Source of the DNA: Fragilaria crotonensis
Lineage: Eukaryota > Bacillariophyta > Fragilariophyceae > Fragilariales > Fragilariaceae
Direction: 5' to 3'
Assembly: GCA_022925895.1 (NCBI GenBank)
Contig: JAKSYS010000361.1
Span: forward strand, 1 to 61,345
DNA length: 61,345 bases
The notes below the pieces were generated by a model that did no database searches, had not been told where the DNA came from, and saw only the letters and a program-made list of their open reading frames with translations. A program made the translations under genes and the position numbers. Numbering within the stretch: position 1 is the stretch's first letter; the number at the start of each line of letters is the position of its first letter. Below, one piece after another: positions 50,809-61,345 of the stretch.

Positions 50809-53800
50809 GAAGTCCAAGATTGGTTCCATGAGGAGTGTGAAGATCCTTCTGCAGATGTGTGGTTTGGTTTGACTGCGGAGGTCCTTGAGGAATTCCGCAC
50901 TACTCGTACCGCGATGAAGACTTCGAAGAGCATTCCAAGTTTGACTTCAGGCAATGTTGCACCTGACCCTGCCCCACCAGCTGCTTCTGTTGACCGTGCT
51001 GCTCCTGATTTGGCTTATGAATTTGCCAAGGCAACCAAGAGGAGCTTCTCTGATTTGAAGCAATTCAAGGATGCGCATCAGTGGACTTGGTGGCATCGCC
51101 ATTTGATTTCAACGTCGTGTGCCCAAGGAATTGGGAATGTCTATGATGTCAACTTTGAGCCAACGACTGATGCTGAGAAGAAGTTGTTCAAGCTACAGAC
51201 TGAGTTTGCCTTCAGTTGCTTGGAGCAGGCCCTCCATACTGCTGATGGGAAGTTGTTTATCCGTGAGTTTCAAGAGTCTGGAAATGCTCGCGGTGTGTAT
51301 CAGCGTTTGGTTGCAACCTACAACACTGGTGAAGCTGGTCGTTTGAAGGCTGAGAAGATTGAGACTGAGTTGCAAGACATGAGACTTGATGTGAGGCAGT
51401 GGAAGAAAGGCTGCCAAGCTTTTTTGACCGCATGGGAGCACAAGATTCGCGACCTTGCTGAGTTGGACCCTGAGGCTGTGACTGAGTCCAAGAAGTGGCG
51501 TTGGCTCCGTCAAGCTGTGTTGCCTCACAAGACCATGGAGGCTGCAATCACCAACTTTGATTCCTTGGATAAGTTTGCGCGCAAGATGACTCCTGATGGT
51601 GATGGATTGGGTTTTCAGGAGATGTTCAATCAGTTGATGGATGCTGCAACTCGCCATGACAAGATTACGAAGGATAATGTTGCCAACCAACAACGTCGTG
51701 TCCAGGAAGGCAAGTTCCAAACTGTCACCAACAAGAAAGGCACCAAGGGTTCCAGTGATGGGAAGAAGGCCAATCCTGCTGTTGTTTGGAAGTACTATTC
51801 GCCTCAAGATTGGGAGAAGTTGTCTGTTGAGAAGAGGAAGCAGATTCTTGAGCAGCGCAAGGTTACTCCACGACCACCACGTTCCCAACGTGCTAATTCT
51901 GCTTCAACCACCACCACGCAATCGTCGTCAACTGAGGCTCCAGCAGGTGCTGCTCCGATTCCTGCCACTGTGATTGCCAACCAAGCCCAAGTTGATGCTC
52001 AATCGGTTGTGTCCTCCGGTTCTGCGCCATCTGTTTCTGGATCTGCTGTCCCTGGATCTACTATCCGTTCAATGCTTTCCAATGCTGCACACTCGCGCCG
52101 TGACGATGACAGTGTCATGGTTCAGGAAGGGCAGGTTTACCTCCGCGTCAAGATGGCAAATGTTAAGTATCGTTTCCGTGCCCACTCTGCTGCTCGAACT
52201 GCTTGTGCTGGTTCTCTCATTGATGGGGGAGCCAATGGTGGCTTGTGTGGATCTGATGTTTTGATTCTGTCAGAAACTGGCCAACGCTGCGATGTCACCG
52301 GTATCACCAACAATGCTGTGACCGATTTGCCGATTGTCCAAGCTGCTGGTCTGATTCAAAGCTCCATTGGTCCGATTATTGGTATCTTCAACCAATATGC
52401 ATCCATTGGTGATGGAAAGTCTGTGCATTCCTGTGCCCAACTGCGAAGTTTTGGCACTTTGATTGATGATGTCCCTATTGCTTGTGGAGGGACTCAGCAA
52501 CTTGTGACCCCTGAGGGTTACATTGTTCCCTTGTCCATTCGTGATGGATTGGCTTACATGGATATGAGTTCCCCTTCTGCTGCTGATCTTGACCGCTACC
52601 CTCATGTGATTTTCACCTCGGATGCTGCTTGGGATCCTTCGCTCCTTGACCATGAACACGCTTTGCTTCCGGATGTCTATCATGTTGACTACACCCATGG
52701 TTTTCAGGATCACCGAGTCAATGATTTTGGGGAGGTTATCTTTGATCATCAAGCCCGTGTTGAGTATTGTTCTGTGCATGCCCATGAAGCTTCTGTGCAT
52801 TGCCATGACCCTCACTATGAAGCCATGAGACCCTATCTCAGATGGGTCAACCTTGAGCGTGTGAAGAAGACCTTTGAGAATACGACGCAATGGTTTCGTG
52901 CTTCTGTTCGCTTGCCGTTTCGCCATCACTTCAAGAGTCGTTTTCCTGCTGCAAATGTTCCTCGCCTGCATGAAACTGTTGCAACAGATACTTTCTTCTC
53001 GGATGTTCCCGCTCATGATGACGGCGTTCTCGGTCATGGAGGCGCTACGATGGTCCAAGTCTACTGCGGCAAGGACAGCCAGCTTACTCGTGGCTATCCG
53101 ATGACTTCGGGAACATGACATGTATCACACACTTGAAGATTTCATTCGCCAAGAAGGTGCCCCTGATGCTCTGCTCAGTGACAATGCTAAGGCTCAGATT
53201 GGGAAGAATGTCCAACAGATTTTGCGGATGTACCGTATTGCTGACTTCCAGTGTGAACCTCACTACCAACATCAGAACTATGCTGAGCGCCGGATTCAAG
53301 AGATCAAGAAGACTGTCAATGCTTTGTTGGATCGCACCGGTACTCCTGCTGCTTACTGGCTTCTTGCCATGCTCTATGTGATCAATTTGATGAACCATCT
53401 TGCTGTTGCTTCCTTGGATTGGAAGACTCCCTTGGAAGTTGCTCATGGACAAAAGCCTGATATCTTGCCGTTCTTGCAATTTCGTTGGTGGGAACCTGTG
53501 TATTATGAGGCTTCGGCGACGAGTGGTTTTCCGTCTGAAAGTGTTGAGAAGACTGGTCGCTGGGTTGGTATTGCTGAACACCAAGGTGATGTGCTGACCT
53601 ACTTGGTGCTCTCTGATGACACTCTTCAGGTTATTGCCCGCTCCAATGTTTGCTCTGCCCTTTCGCCAACGCATCCCAACTTTCGTGCCTATGCTCCCTC
53701 GTCTTCCGATGGAGGGGGAGGATTTGATTCCGTTGAATGTCGATCCAGGTGATTCTCCGCGTCATGTCAAGGATATCATCTACAATTCGAGCGACCTTGC

Positions 53801-56141
53801 TGGTGTTAACGTTGATCCATCGGAACTCAAGCTCCCATACTTCACTCCTGACGAACTTTTGAATCGCACATTTCTTCACGAAGTTGACGGTCAAAGCATG
53901 CGCGCCCGAGTCGTTCGGAAGATTATGGATAACGATGCGCACAATCATCAAAATATCAAGTTTTTGCTCGAGATTGGCGCTGGTGAACATGACGAAATTA
54001 TTGCTTACAATGAACTTTCGGATTTGGTTGAGCGACAGGTCAATGAGGAGCGAAGCACTGATGATGTGTCCCCGTGGGTCTATGATGACATTATTGCGCA
54101 CCAAGGTCCTTTGAAGCCAACTGATCCTTTTTACAAAGGCTCTTCCTACAATGTTCTTGTTCGCTGGATGAATGGTGAAGAAACCTATGAACCCTTGTAT
54201 GAAATGATCAAAGACGATCCAATTTCGGTTGCCAAGTATGCCAAGGAACAAGGATTGCTTGATACTCCAGGTTGGAAGAAGCTTCAGAAGTTTGCGCGTC
54301 GGATCAAGAAATTTCTGCGCATGGTCAAGCAAGCAAAGCTCCAACATGGGTCTCGTGGAATTCGTTTTAAGTTTGGAGTTCAGGTCCCTCGCAATTGGAA
54401 GGAAGCCATGGAACTGGATGAGAAAAACAAGTCAACTTTGTGGCGCGACGCAATCAAGAAGGAGATGGACCAGATTGCAGAGTATGGAACTTTCCGCGAT
54501 CTTGGAAGGGGAGCAACCGCTCCAGCTGGCTACAAGAAAATCACTGTCCGCCTTGTCTTTGATGTCAAGCATGATCTCCGTCACAAGGCGCGTCTTGTTG
54601 CTGGTGGCCATCTTACTGATCCGCCAAAGGACTCTGTCTATTCAGGTGTTGTTTCTTTGCGAAGCCTTCGTCTTGTTGCATTGTTTGCTGAATTGAATGG
54701 CTTACAGCTTTGGGCTGCCGATGTTGGAAATGCCTACCTTGAAGCTTTGACAAAGGAAAAGGTTTATGTTATTGCTGGTCCAGAGTTTGGGGAGCTGGAG
54801 GGTCATATCCTCCTGATCCATAAGGCTTTGTATGGTCTTCGTACTTCTGGTGCAAGGTGGCATGAACATTTTGCCGACACACTTCGTGATCTTGGATTCA
54901 CGCCCTGCAAGGCTGATCCTGATGTTTGGATGAAGAATTGTGGATCGCACTATGAGTATATTTGCGTTTATGTTGATGATCTTGCAATTGCCATGAGAAA
55001 CCCTCAAGAATTCATCAATGTTTTGGTCAATGATTGTGGTTACAAGCTTAAGGGTGTTGGTCCAATGGAGTATCATCTCGGAGCGGATATCTACCGTGAT
55101 AGCGATGGCACTCTCTGATTTGGAGCCAAATCCTACATTTCTCGTTTGCTTCGTACCTACGAAACGATCTTTGGGGAGCAACCAAAGGAATACTCTTCCC
55201 CCCTTGATCGCAACGACCACCCAGAGTTGGATACCTCCGATGAGCTGCCTGAGTCCGATATCAAGCGTTTTCAGTCGTTGATCGGCGCGCTCCAGTGGGC
55301 TATCAGTCTTTGTCGTTTCGATATTCAATGTGCTGTGATGACCCTTGGACGTTTTCGTGCCGCGCCGCGCATCGGACATATGTTGCGTGTCCAACGCATT
55401 TGTGGCTATCTTCGCAAGAAGCCTGATGCTGCCATTCGTTTCCGTATTGGTATTCCTGATACGACAATCCATGTTGAACCTCCTCGTCAGAATTGGGAGT
55501 ACGTCTATGGTGATTTGTCTGAAGAATTTCTTTTTGATATGCCTGTCCCACTTGGGAAACCTGTTCGGATTTCCATGTTTGAAGACGCAAATTTGTTGCA
55601 TGACCACGTCACTGGACGTTCTGCGATGGGTATTTTGCACTTTGTGAATCAGACTCCGGTGGAATGGTTTTCTAAGCGACAGAATACTGTGGAAACTGCT
55701 ACGTATGGTTCTGAATTTGTTGTTGCTCGGACTGCAACTGAACAGATTATTGATCTTCGTTACACGATTCGCATGCTTGGTGTGCCTTTGGATGGTCCTG
55801 CTTGGATGTTTGGTGACAATGAGAGTGTTGTTAAGTCTGCTACGATCCCGCATTCTTCTCTCATGAAGCGTCACAATGCTTTGGCATACCACCGTGTCCG
55901 CGAAGCGATTGCTGCAAAGATCTTGCATTTCTGCCATATCCCTGGTAATCAGAATCCTGCTGATGTTCTTACCAAGTTCTTGCCTTGGGCCACGTCCTGG
56001 CCATTGATTGAGCCCATTCTGTTTTGGAAAGGGGAGACCGATAAGTCTGCATCTGATGATGATCCTCAGACATTCTCCTTGAGTATCGCGTCCATCACAG
56101 AGGGGAGTGACAAAACCCTACTTGACTACTGGTATGGTTGA
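50704..56141 (+). pseudogene. Gag-Pol of copia element 2, disrupted by two frameshifts and a stop
   Basis: Gag and protease lie in the frame 50704-53118 (protease-like SLIDGGANGG; integrase N-terminal part with VATDTFFSD). The integrase core continues in another frame, 53120-53752 (LLSDNAKAQIG and YAERRIQEIKK provide Asp and Glu). Reverse transcriptase is in a third frame, 53616-55118 (AADVGNAYLEA, YVDDLAIAM). An in-frame TGA at 55116-55118 separates it from RNase H (55119-56141: MFEDANLLHD, TATYGSEFVVA, FGDNESVV, NPADVLTKFLP). The second shift falls in a G-rich run at 53711-53722. Gag may start at Met 50914 if the LTR-internal ATG is not used. Confidence 0.88.
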
Positions 56142-56396
56142 GCTGGTATCGCGTACTGTATGCTTGAATACTGTACTACTGTCTGTTTCCTGACACGATA
56201 CTACATTCTACACACATGGTATGTTTTCTACACAGTTTCTACATGCTTCGAATTATGGAAATCCTACAATTAAATTATAATTATTGTTGTTGTGAAATCG
56301 ATAAGTACCATCGGTAGATTGTTCGGATTGATCACCCGTTTCAATCTATCATACCACTGTTTGCCCCTGTTTTGTACCGTTGTTTGCTCGCTGTTA
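56108..56396 (+). repeat. 3' LTR of copia element 2
   Basis: 289 bp, one difference from the 5' copy; followed by the CTTGC duplication. Confidence 0.93.
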
Positions 56397-56401
56397 CTTG
56401 C

Positions 56402-57427
56402 TGATGCCGTCGAACTCAAGAATCCTGTCCTGGTTTGGATGTTGTGCTTCAATTTCCACTCCGCAAGGTCTCTTGCTATAGTCGTTCCCTCGATCAGGGA
56501 ATTTGCAAGGTGCAGGCCTGTTCCTACGGTGATGGGACATCGCATTCGCGCAAGCTGCACAATAATTTCAACAAGATATGGCTCAAACGCAAGCATGGGA
56601 GATGGTGTGCCTTGTGTTGTAGGAGGATCCAGTTTCTTGCGCTTGTGTCGGCTGCGAATGATGGACTCACTGATATTAATGTCGTCGTTGATCTGATGCT
56701 TGGCCTTTGCATCTTGTATGATGGATGTCAGTTCGCCTCTCGAGAGACGCACGTGGCGTCCATCAATGCTCCTGTGTTCAGATCCTTTCTTTTCGTCAAG
56801 TGCTCTTCTGTAAGCTTTGGCTGCGTCGGACTTCGCAAGCTGCAACCGTTTTTTAGCTTCGCGAATACTACAGTTGGTGCTGCCTTTCGGACGCCCGCCA
56901 AGAATAAGGACGTCAGTGTCGTCGTCCACTGCTGCAGTATAACCTTCAAAAGCACTTCTATTTGTCCTACCATTAGTAGTAGAAAACTCAATTTCCTCTG
57001 TATGCAAAACTTCTTGACCAGTTTCGGTGCTTGCTGTGCTATTGGATGTCTACGATGATATGGCTGAATCATTCGACGACGAATCTTTACCGCCAGCTAC
57101 TGGTGGTGGTGGCGGCGGTGGCGAGTTTGTTAACGCATTTTTGGCCTTTGCAAGCTTCCTCATGTGAAATCTCACCATCTCTGTACTTAACCATGGAAGT
57201 GTTGGTTTCATTGCCTTCACAATATCTCTAATGGCACCGTATGGGGTAACACCACCATTGTTTGCCTTCACACACTCTAATTTTCTTGCGATGATATTCA
57301 GATTCATATCGCAAGTATGATGGTCAAGTCCGGCAGGTCTCTTTTTATATGTCTTGGGCCTGTTTGCCTGGATCCTCCTCATGGTGGGACCAGCACTTTC
57401 TTTGTGAACATCACTTGTTCTTGTCAT
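56402..57427 (-). pseudogene. N-terminal part of DDE transposase, disrupted
   Basis: From MTRTSDVHKES through a proline run (PPPPPPP), a GGRPKGSTN segment typical of the N-terminus of these transposases, to the copia insertion point. An in-frame TAG lies at 57050-57052 within this part. The reading frame at the insertion matches the frame at 50514 once the duplicated CTTGC is counted once, showing that both parts were a single gene. Confidence 0.8.
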
Positions 57428-57838
57428 TTCAATGAATGTGAAATGACAGAAATGTCAGCATTGTTATTGCAACACTCTATGAGTTAGTGCGTCGCACCGA
57501 TAAGTGTGAGTTCAGGATCCAAAATTATGGCGCGATATTGACGTTAGAGGAGTTACTATTTTTTTCGCAAGCATAGAAAAAAATCCAGTCCTTGATGGAT
57601 CATAAAATGGCTGGCCCAACTTGATGCGTGAAATTCTGCGAGTGCATTGAAATTCTCTCCCAAATCTAACAGTACGATTTCCCTTCCAAATGCATGTCAC
57701 ATGCCGTTTCGCAACCAGTCAGTTATTTGTGTGAAATGGGTAAAGGGGCAACTTTGTATTACAAGTATAGGTCAAATTCGGCAAAATGAAAGCTTTTTGT
57801 GTAGGCACAAAAAAATTTAACGCATTAATGGTCCTAAG

Positions 57839-57871
57839 CCATTTTATAGGTTCTATGCCCTTTTTAACTGG
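57839..57871 (-). repeat. Right terminal inverted repeat of the DNA transposon
   Basis: Plus strand ends TATGCCCTTTTTAACTGG before TA; reverse complement of the left end. Confidence 0.85.
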
Positions 57872-57873
57872 TA

Positions 57874-58550
57874 TGGTGAATGGTGATACGGATAACAGCA
57901 TCGGCACGCTGGAAAAGAACAGAAAGGAATCGTAAGCAAGTCTGAAGTTAGAGAAACGACAACCGACTCAGCCAAGACCGCAGTGGCTGAGGAGCGAATC
58001 GACCAAGACCACAGAAACCAATATGAGAAAGTCGGGCACGATCGTAACACTCACAACCAGTTTAGGCTCAACTTAGAGGGAACTCTGTTTTTTTTTAATT
58101 CCTTGTTGGGATTCTCAATATCACCACGCATTCTCGATATGACCTAAACACTAAACAGTAAACTGGCGACTATTATGGCTGCAACCGTACGAAGGCAAAA
58201 GAAAGCGTATGATCAGTCATGGACTGCACGAGTCTTCTCCCACGTTGTTACTTGGGCCACTGCAGATTCGACTGCATCTAGGAGGACGATTATGAAGATT
58301 TGGATCCACCAATCGCAACTCTGGAGTTCTGGTGAGGTTGCAGTGGTAAGTGCTTTCCAAGGACTCAGCGGCCTAGGAGTAGATCAACTAGCATCCTCTT
58401 CGGGTTTTTTTTTTGGAACAATGCAGCTTTGGCGCCACGGTACCCGACTTGCACCTTGGTGAATAGATTGAACGGTTTATCAGGAATGCAGGAATGTCAG
58501 TGTCGCACAGCGCAACTCATCGCGATGAACAATAAATAACTAAACTAGAA
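57874..58550. other. Spacer between the transposon cluster and UMP synthase
   Basis: A 95-codon ORF at 58175-58462 has no recognisable motif and is not supported. Nothing else seen. Confidence 0.5.
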
Positions 58551-60582
58551 TTACACCCCGTACTGAGCTCTGTACTTCGACACATTCCTCAACACGCTGT
58601 CATCATAATCAGGCGATTTTTCGAGGAACATTTGAAGTTGAGGAAGGCTGACAATTGAGATGACCGGAATCGACAAGTCCCTGGCAACTGCTTGGACTGC
58701 AGAGACCGGATCGTTCAATGAGCGCTTCTCGGCACGGTCTAGAGCTATGATTACACCGACAGCTTGTGCGCCAATGCTCGAGAGCATATCGTAGGATTCA
58801 CGGATGGCAGTCCCAGCTGTGATAACATCGTCAACCACAAGAACCTTCTTCCCTTCCATGCTAGCTCCCACCAGCATGCCACCTTCACCATGATCTTTGG
58901 CCTCTTTTCTGTTGTAAGCAAAACCTGCATCTACGCCAAAGTCACTGTACAGCGCGGCAGCAACCACTGCACCAAGTGAAATCCCCTTGTACGCGGGTCC
59001 AAAAACAACTTCAAAACTTGGGATACCGTCTATGACCCTGAGATGAGAAGGAGGCGACACGTTAGGACAGGCCAGACGAGAAGTGGGCGAATTACACGTA
59101 TGCAACCCAACAAGTCAACAAACGATTCATGTCTCAGAGCAAGAATGACGAATCAGCGTCTTTAGGTTTGACCGGCATCTCCCCGTCAAGGGATAAGGTG
59201 AAAGAAGACCTAGAAAGTCATCATCGACAGGGATCGTTCGTCGACCAGGGTAGGGTCAGGCCACTTATTTTTTTCAACGCCACTCGCGTGGGGGCGTATC
59301 AACAACACGGACCAAGCGGAATACTCATCACTCCCATATAACAAAACCACGGCGAAAAAGAGATACTTACAGTTCACTTGACGCCATAATGGCTGCGGCA
59401 TATGCTTTTCCAAGCTTGAAAAGTGCAGCACCGGAAGCAAAGAGCCCAGCGTTGAAGAAATACGGCGAGGTTCGCCCGCTCTTGAGAACAAAGGCTCCGA
59501 ATTTAAGCACTCCTTCGGCCAAACTGAATTCCAGAAACTCTTGCTGATACCGCTGGATGGACACCAAATTGCCGGAATCCTCTCGCAGTTCCTTCTTGCT
59601 ACTCGCCACCAGCTCTCGTGCAGCTTCGATTTTTTCTCGCAACTCGCTGGCAGCTGCCGCTGGGTCACTTGCTTGTGAAATCCCCCGTGAGACAGGAATC
59701 AGTAGGCCCGTGCCATCATCGTTCAGACCGGCGGCACATGCAGCCTCCAAATCGCCCCCTTGGGCACCCACGCCAGGTGCCAGAATCCAAACCGATTGCC
59801 CAGCTGCTTGGCGTGCTCGTGCCAAAGCCTCAGGATCAGTGGCACCTACAACTAGACCAAGATTCGCTCCATATTGGGATGCCCATTGACCAGATAGCTC
59901 CGCGATTGCTTCGTACAGAGTTCGGTTTGATGCCATGCTCAGTGCTAGCAGGTCATTTGAGCCAGGATTGGATGTTTTACAAAGCAAGAAAGCTCCCTTC
60001 GCTGCATACTTTTCAGTTACAAATGGGGCGACGGAGTCCCATCCCATGAGTGGACTAAGTGTGACGGCGTCAGCACCCAAGTCATAGCAGGCATCCGCGT
60101 AAGCAGAGGCAGTAGTTCCAATGTCACCACGCTTTACGTCCAATAAAATGGGAATATCGGAGGGGATCTCTTTCATAACTCTAAGAAGCGTAGCAGCCCC
60201 AAGATTAGGGCCAATGGCTTCGAAAAATGCAGCATTTGGCTTGTAGCACGAACAGTAAGGGGCTTGATACATGAAATGGGTGAGAAATAATAAGGGAAGG
60301 GAAGTGAACTTTCCACCATCACTCTTCATCCTTACCAGTTGCATCAATAAGCTTCTTACAGAACAAGAAAGCAGCTTCGCTCTTTTGGTTCTCAGTAACT
60401 GTGTCGACGCCGTCGGGGAAGAGCTCCTTCTCGTGAGGATCCAAACCGACACAAAGCAAAGATTTGGTAGCAGCGACGCGGGCTTCGAGCTTCGCAAAGA
60501 AGGTCATCTTACAGCTTTCTTCCAATGACGCAGAACCGATGGTGAAGACAAGTATTAGGACGAGAACGACGCGGCTTGCCAC
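58551..60582 (-). CDS. UMPS: UMP synthase: OMP decarboxylase - orotate phosphoribosyltransferase fusion
   Basis: Exons 60582-60336, 60262-59371 and 59037-58551; GT-AG introns of 73 and 333 bp; 541 residues, or 516 from the second Met at 60507 ([10 protein letters not shown]), the usual start of the decarboxylase. It performs the last two steps of UMP synthesis: orotate + PRPP to OMP, then decarboxylation. The OMPDC part comes first: [34 protein letters not shown] (catalytic Asp/Lys/Asp) and [13 protein letters not shown]. The OPRT part follows: [18 protein letters not shown], and the PRPP-binding [13 protein letters not shown]. This order is reversed relative to animals and plants and is known from stramenopiles and kinetoplastids. 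The 25 residues before Met 60507 form a convincing signal-peptide-like segment ([19 protein letters not shown]). Confidence 0.95.
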
Positions 60583-61345
60583 ACTTCAGCTCTGCTCAAA
60601 AGGCATAAGCACAAGTTGATGCGCATCTCATTCTTGTTCCCAGTTCACGATGAGTGCGTGGTGCGCGGTATGATACTCATCAAGGGACGCAGCTCTGAGA
60701 GGTGAGGCGATGACGAAGAGATGAATGGATAAGGATGAAGGATTCGTGGACGGTTGACGACAGGCAAAATCGTACACTTGCGTACTGCACTAAGTTGGTC
60801 TGTACCAGTGCATAGGTCTCGACGGCACCGTAGTATGCATAGCAGTAGTACTCATACGGCGTTGACAGCAGATGCTGCTTGACACGTCACGACGACTTCG
60901 AAACATTGCATGCGATGGGCTCCTACGCAATACACTTTACGTCCCAACACGCCGTTCTCGGAGAACGAGATGAATAACCAGTGACCTGGGACCTGTGAAG
61001 CTTGGGACTTAGTACTTGGGACTTGGGACTATGATTTCATATATAGTACCCTTGCACTCCGATTGGATGAAACGATGAACTACTGTATGTGTGTACTATG
61101 CACCATGAAGAAACGATTACTGGTACCGGCAGGCATCATACCAGGTAGTTTTCAAACTCCAAACTGTTCATAGTTTAATGAAAATTAGAAATTGGGACTA
61201 CGTCAGTCTACGGTTGTTGCTTTCCCGAGAAGATGCAATTCCAAACAGGACACTTGCTGCGCTCCCTCGCTTCCGTCGAAGTACTCAGGACGATGCCGAC
61301 AGGAGTTCGACAGGAGCAGGATTAAGCGATCAGGCTTGGCAGGCA
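60583..61345. other. Terminal non-coding stretch
   Basis: Contains GTAC words (60830-61140) and a short repeated GGGACTT/CTTGGGAC word at 60988-61030. No gene seen up to the window edge. Confidence 0.55.

Larger units (their letters stand above)
50520..56396 (+). mobile_element. Ty1/copia retrotransposon (element 2), defective, nested in the DNA transposon
   Basis: 5877 bp flanked by the 5-bp target duplication CTTGC (50515-50519 and 56397-56401). The LTRs are 289 bp (50520-50808 and 56108-56396) and differ at one base that I can see (T at ~50546, A in the 3' copy). They start TG but end TTA rather than CA. AGGGGAG precedes the 3' LTR as polypurine tract. Coding content is copia type but broken. 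It is unrelated in LTR and gag sequence to element 1. Confidence 0.94.
48099..57871 (-). mobile_element. DNA transposon (TIR, TA duplication, DDE transposase), split by copia element 2
   Basis: The terminal inverted repeats begin CCAGTTAAAAAGGGC and continue through TAGAACCTATAAA (about 33 bp) at 48099 and, inverted, at 57871. Each end is flanked by TA (48097-48098 and 57872-57873). The TA target and DDE_1-type transposase point to the Tc1/mariner-pogo supergroup. Without the nested retrotransposon the element is about 3.9 kb. The transposase lies on the minus strand and is broken, so the copy is dead. It starts only 37 bp after the palindromic element. Confidence 0.88.

Noticed and set aside
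50809-50830. Primer-binding site of copia element 2
   Set aside because: GAAGTCCAAGATTGGTTCC after the LTR did not match any tRNA part I could recall with confidence.
58175-58462. 95-codon ORF between the transposon cluster and UMP synthase
   Set aside because: No motif, includes a homopolymer-coded FFF stretch, no sign of coding constraint.
59129-59341. ORF inside the 333-bp UMP synthase intron
   Set aside because: Explained by the intron; splice sites at 59370 and 59038 are canonical and join the two enzyme domains in frame.

Overview
The window looks like nuclear DNA of a diatom (photosynthetic stramenopile). The evidence is: compact genes with a few GT-AG introns, mostly 65-86 bp; a UMP synthase fused in the order OMP decarboxylase then orotate phosphoribosyltransferase; two proteins with bipartite plastid/thylakoid-lumen leaders; a diatom-style Cys4 module at the N-terminus of an armadillo protein; and Ty1/copia elements of the kind common in diatoms. 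The species cannot be told from the sequence alone. Intergenic DNA is strikingly rich in GTAC-type words.

Layout. 0.2-19.1 kb is dense, ordinary gene space: a coiled-coil protein, a large armadillo-repeat protein, a zinc-lid adenylate kinase, a four-exon ABCF ATPase, a SUN-domain membrane protein, a HAD-like phosphatase, a lumenal FKBP, an RNA polymerase I RPA34-like subunit and a lumenal protein of unknown function. 19.4-26.0 kb is a complete, apparently very young Ty1/copia retrotransposon (minus strand; 556-bp LTRs that I read as identical; 5-bp target duplication GTCTC). A tRNA-Lys(CTT) gene follows at 26.35 kb. 26.7-33 kb holds a macro-domain protein and a multi-exon gene that joins HExxH-containing membrane helices, a glutaminase domain, a SIS domain and EF-hands; its frame is broken at five points. 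33.6-46 kb holds several genome-maintenance genes (MSH2 without its N-terminal mismatch-binding domain, a TDP2-like phosphodiesterase, and ORC1 with four BAH-like modules), then a UDP-glucuronate 4-epimerase with a decayed fragment of a paralogue beside it.

A 1.36-kb foldback element sits at 37.6-39.0 kb. 46.8-57.9 kb is a transposon cluster: a 1.25-kb palindromic element full of TCAGCA words, directly followed by a DNA transposon (TIRs, TA target duplication, DDE transposase on the minus strand). A second, defective copia element (289-bp LTRs, target duplication CTTGC) is inserted into that transposase gene. The window closes with UMP synthase (58.5-60.6 kb) and non-coding DNA.

The genes are independent single transcription units on both strands, not operons. 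The observations most worth following are the four-BAH ORC1, the glutaminase-SIS-EF-hand fusion with its frame lesions, the truncated MSH2 and the two large palindromic elements.
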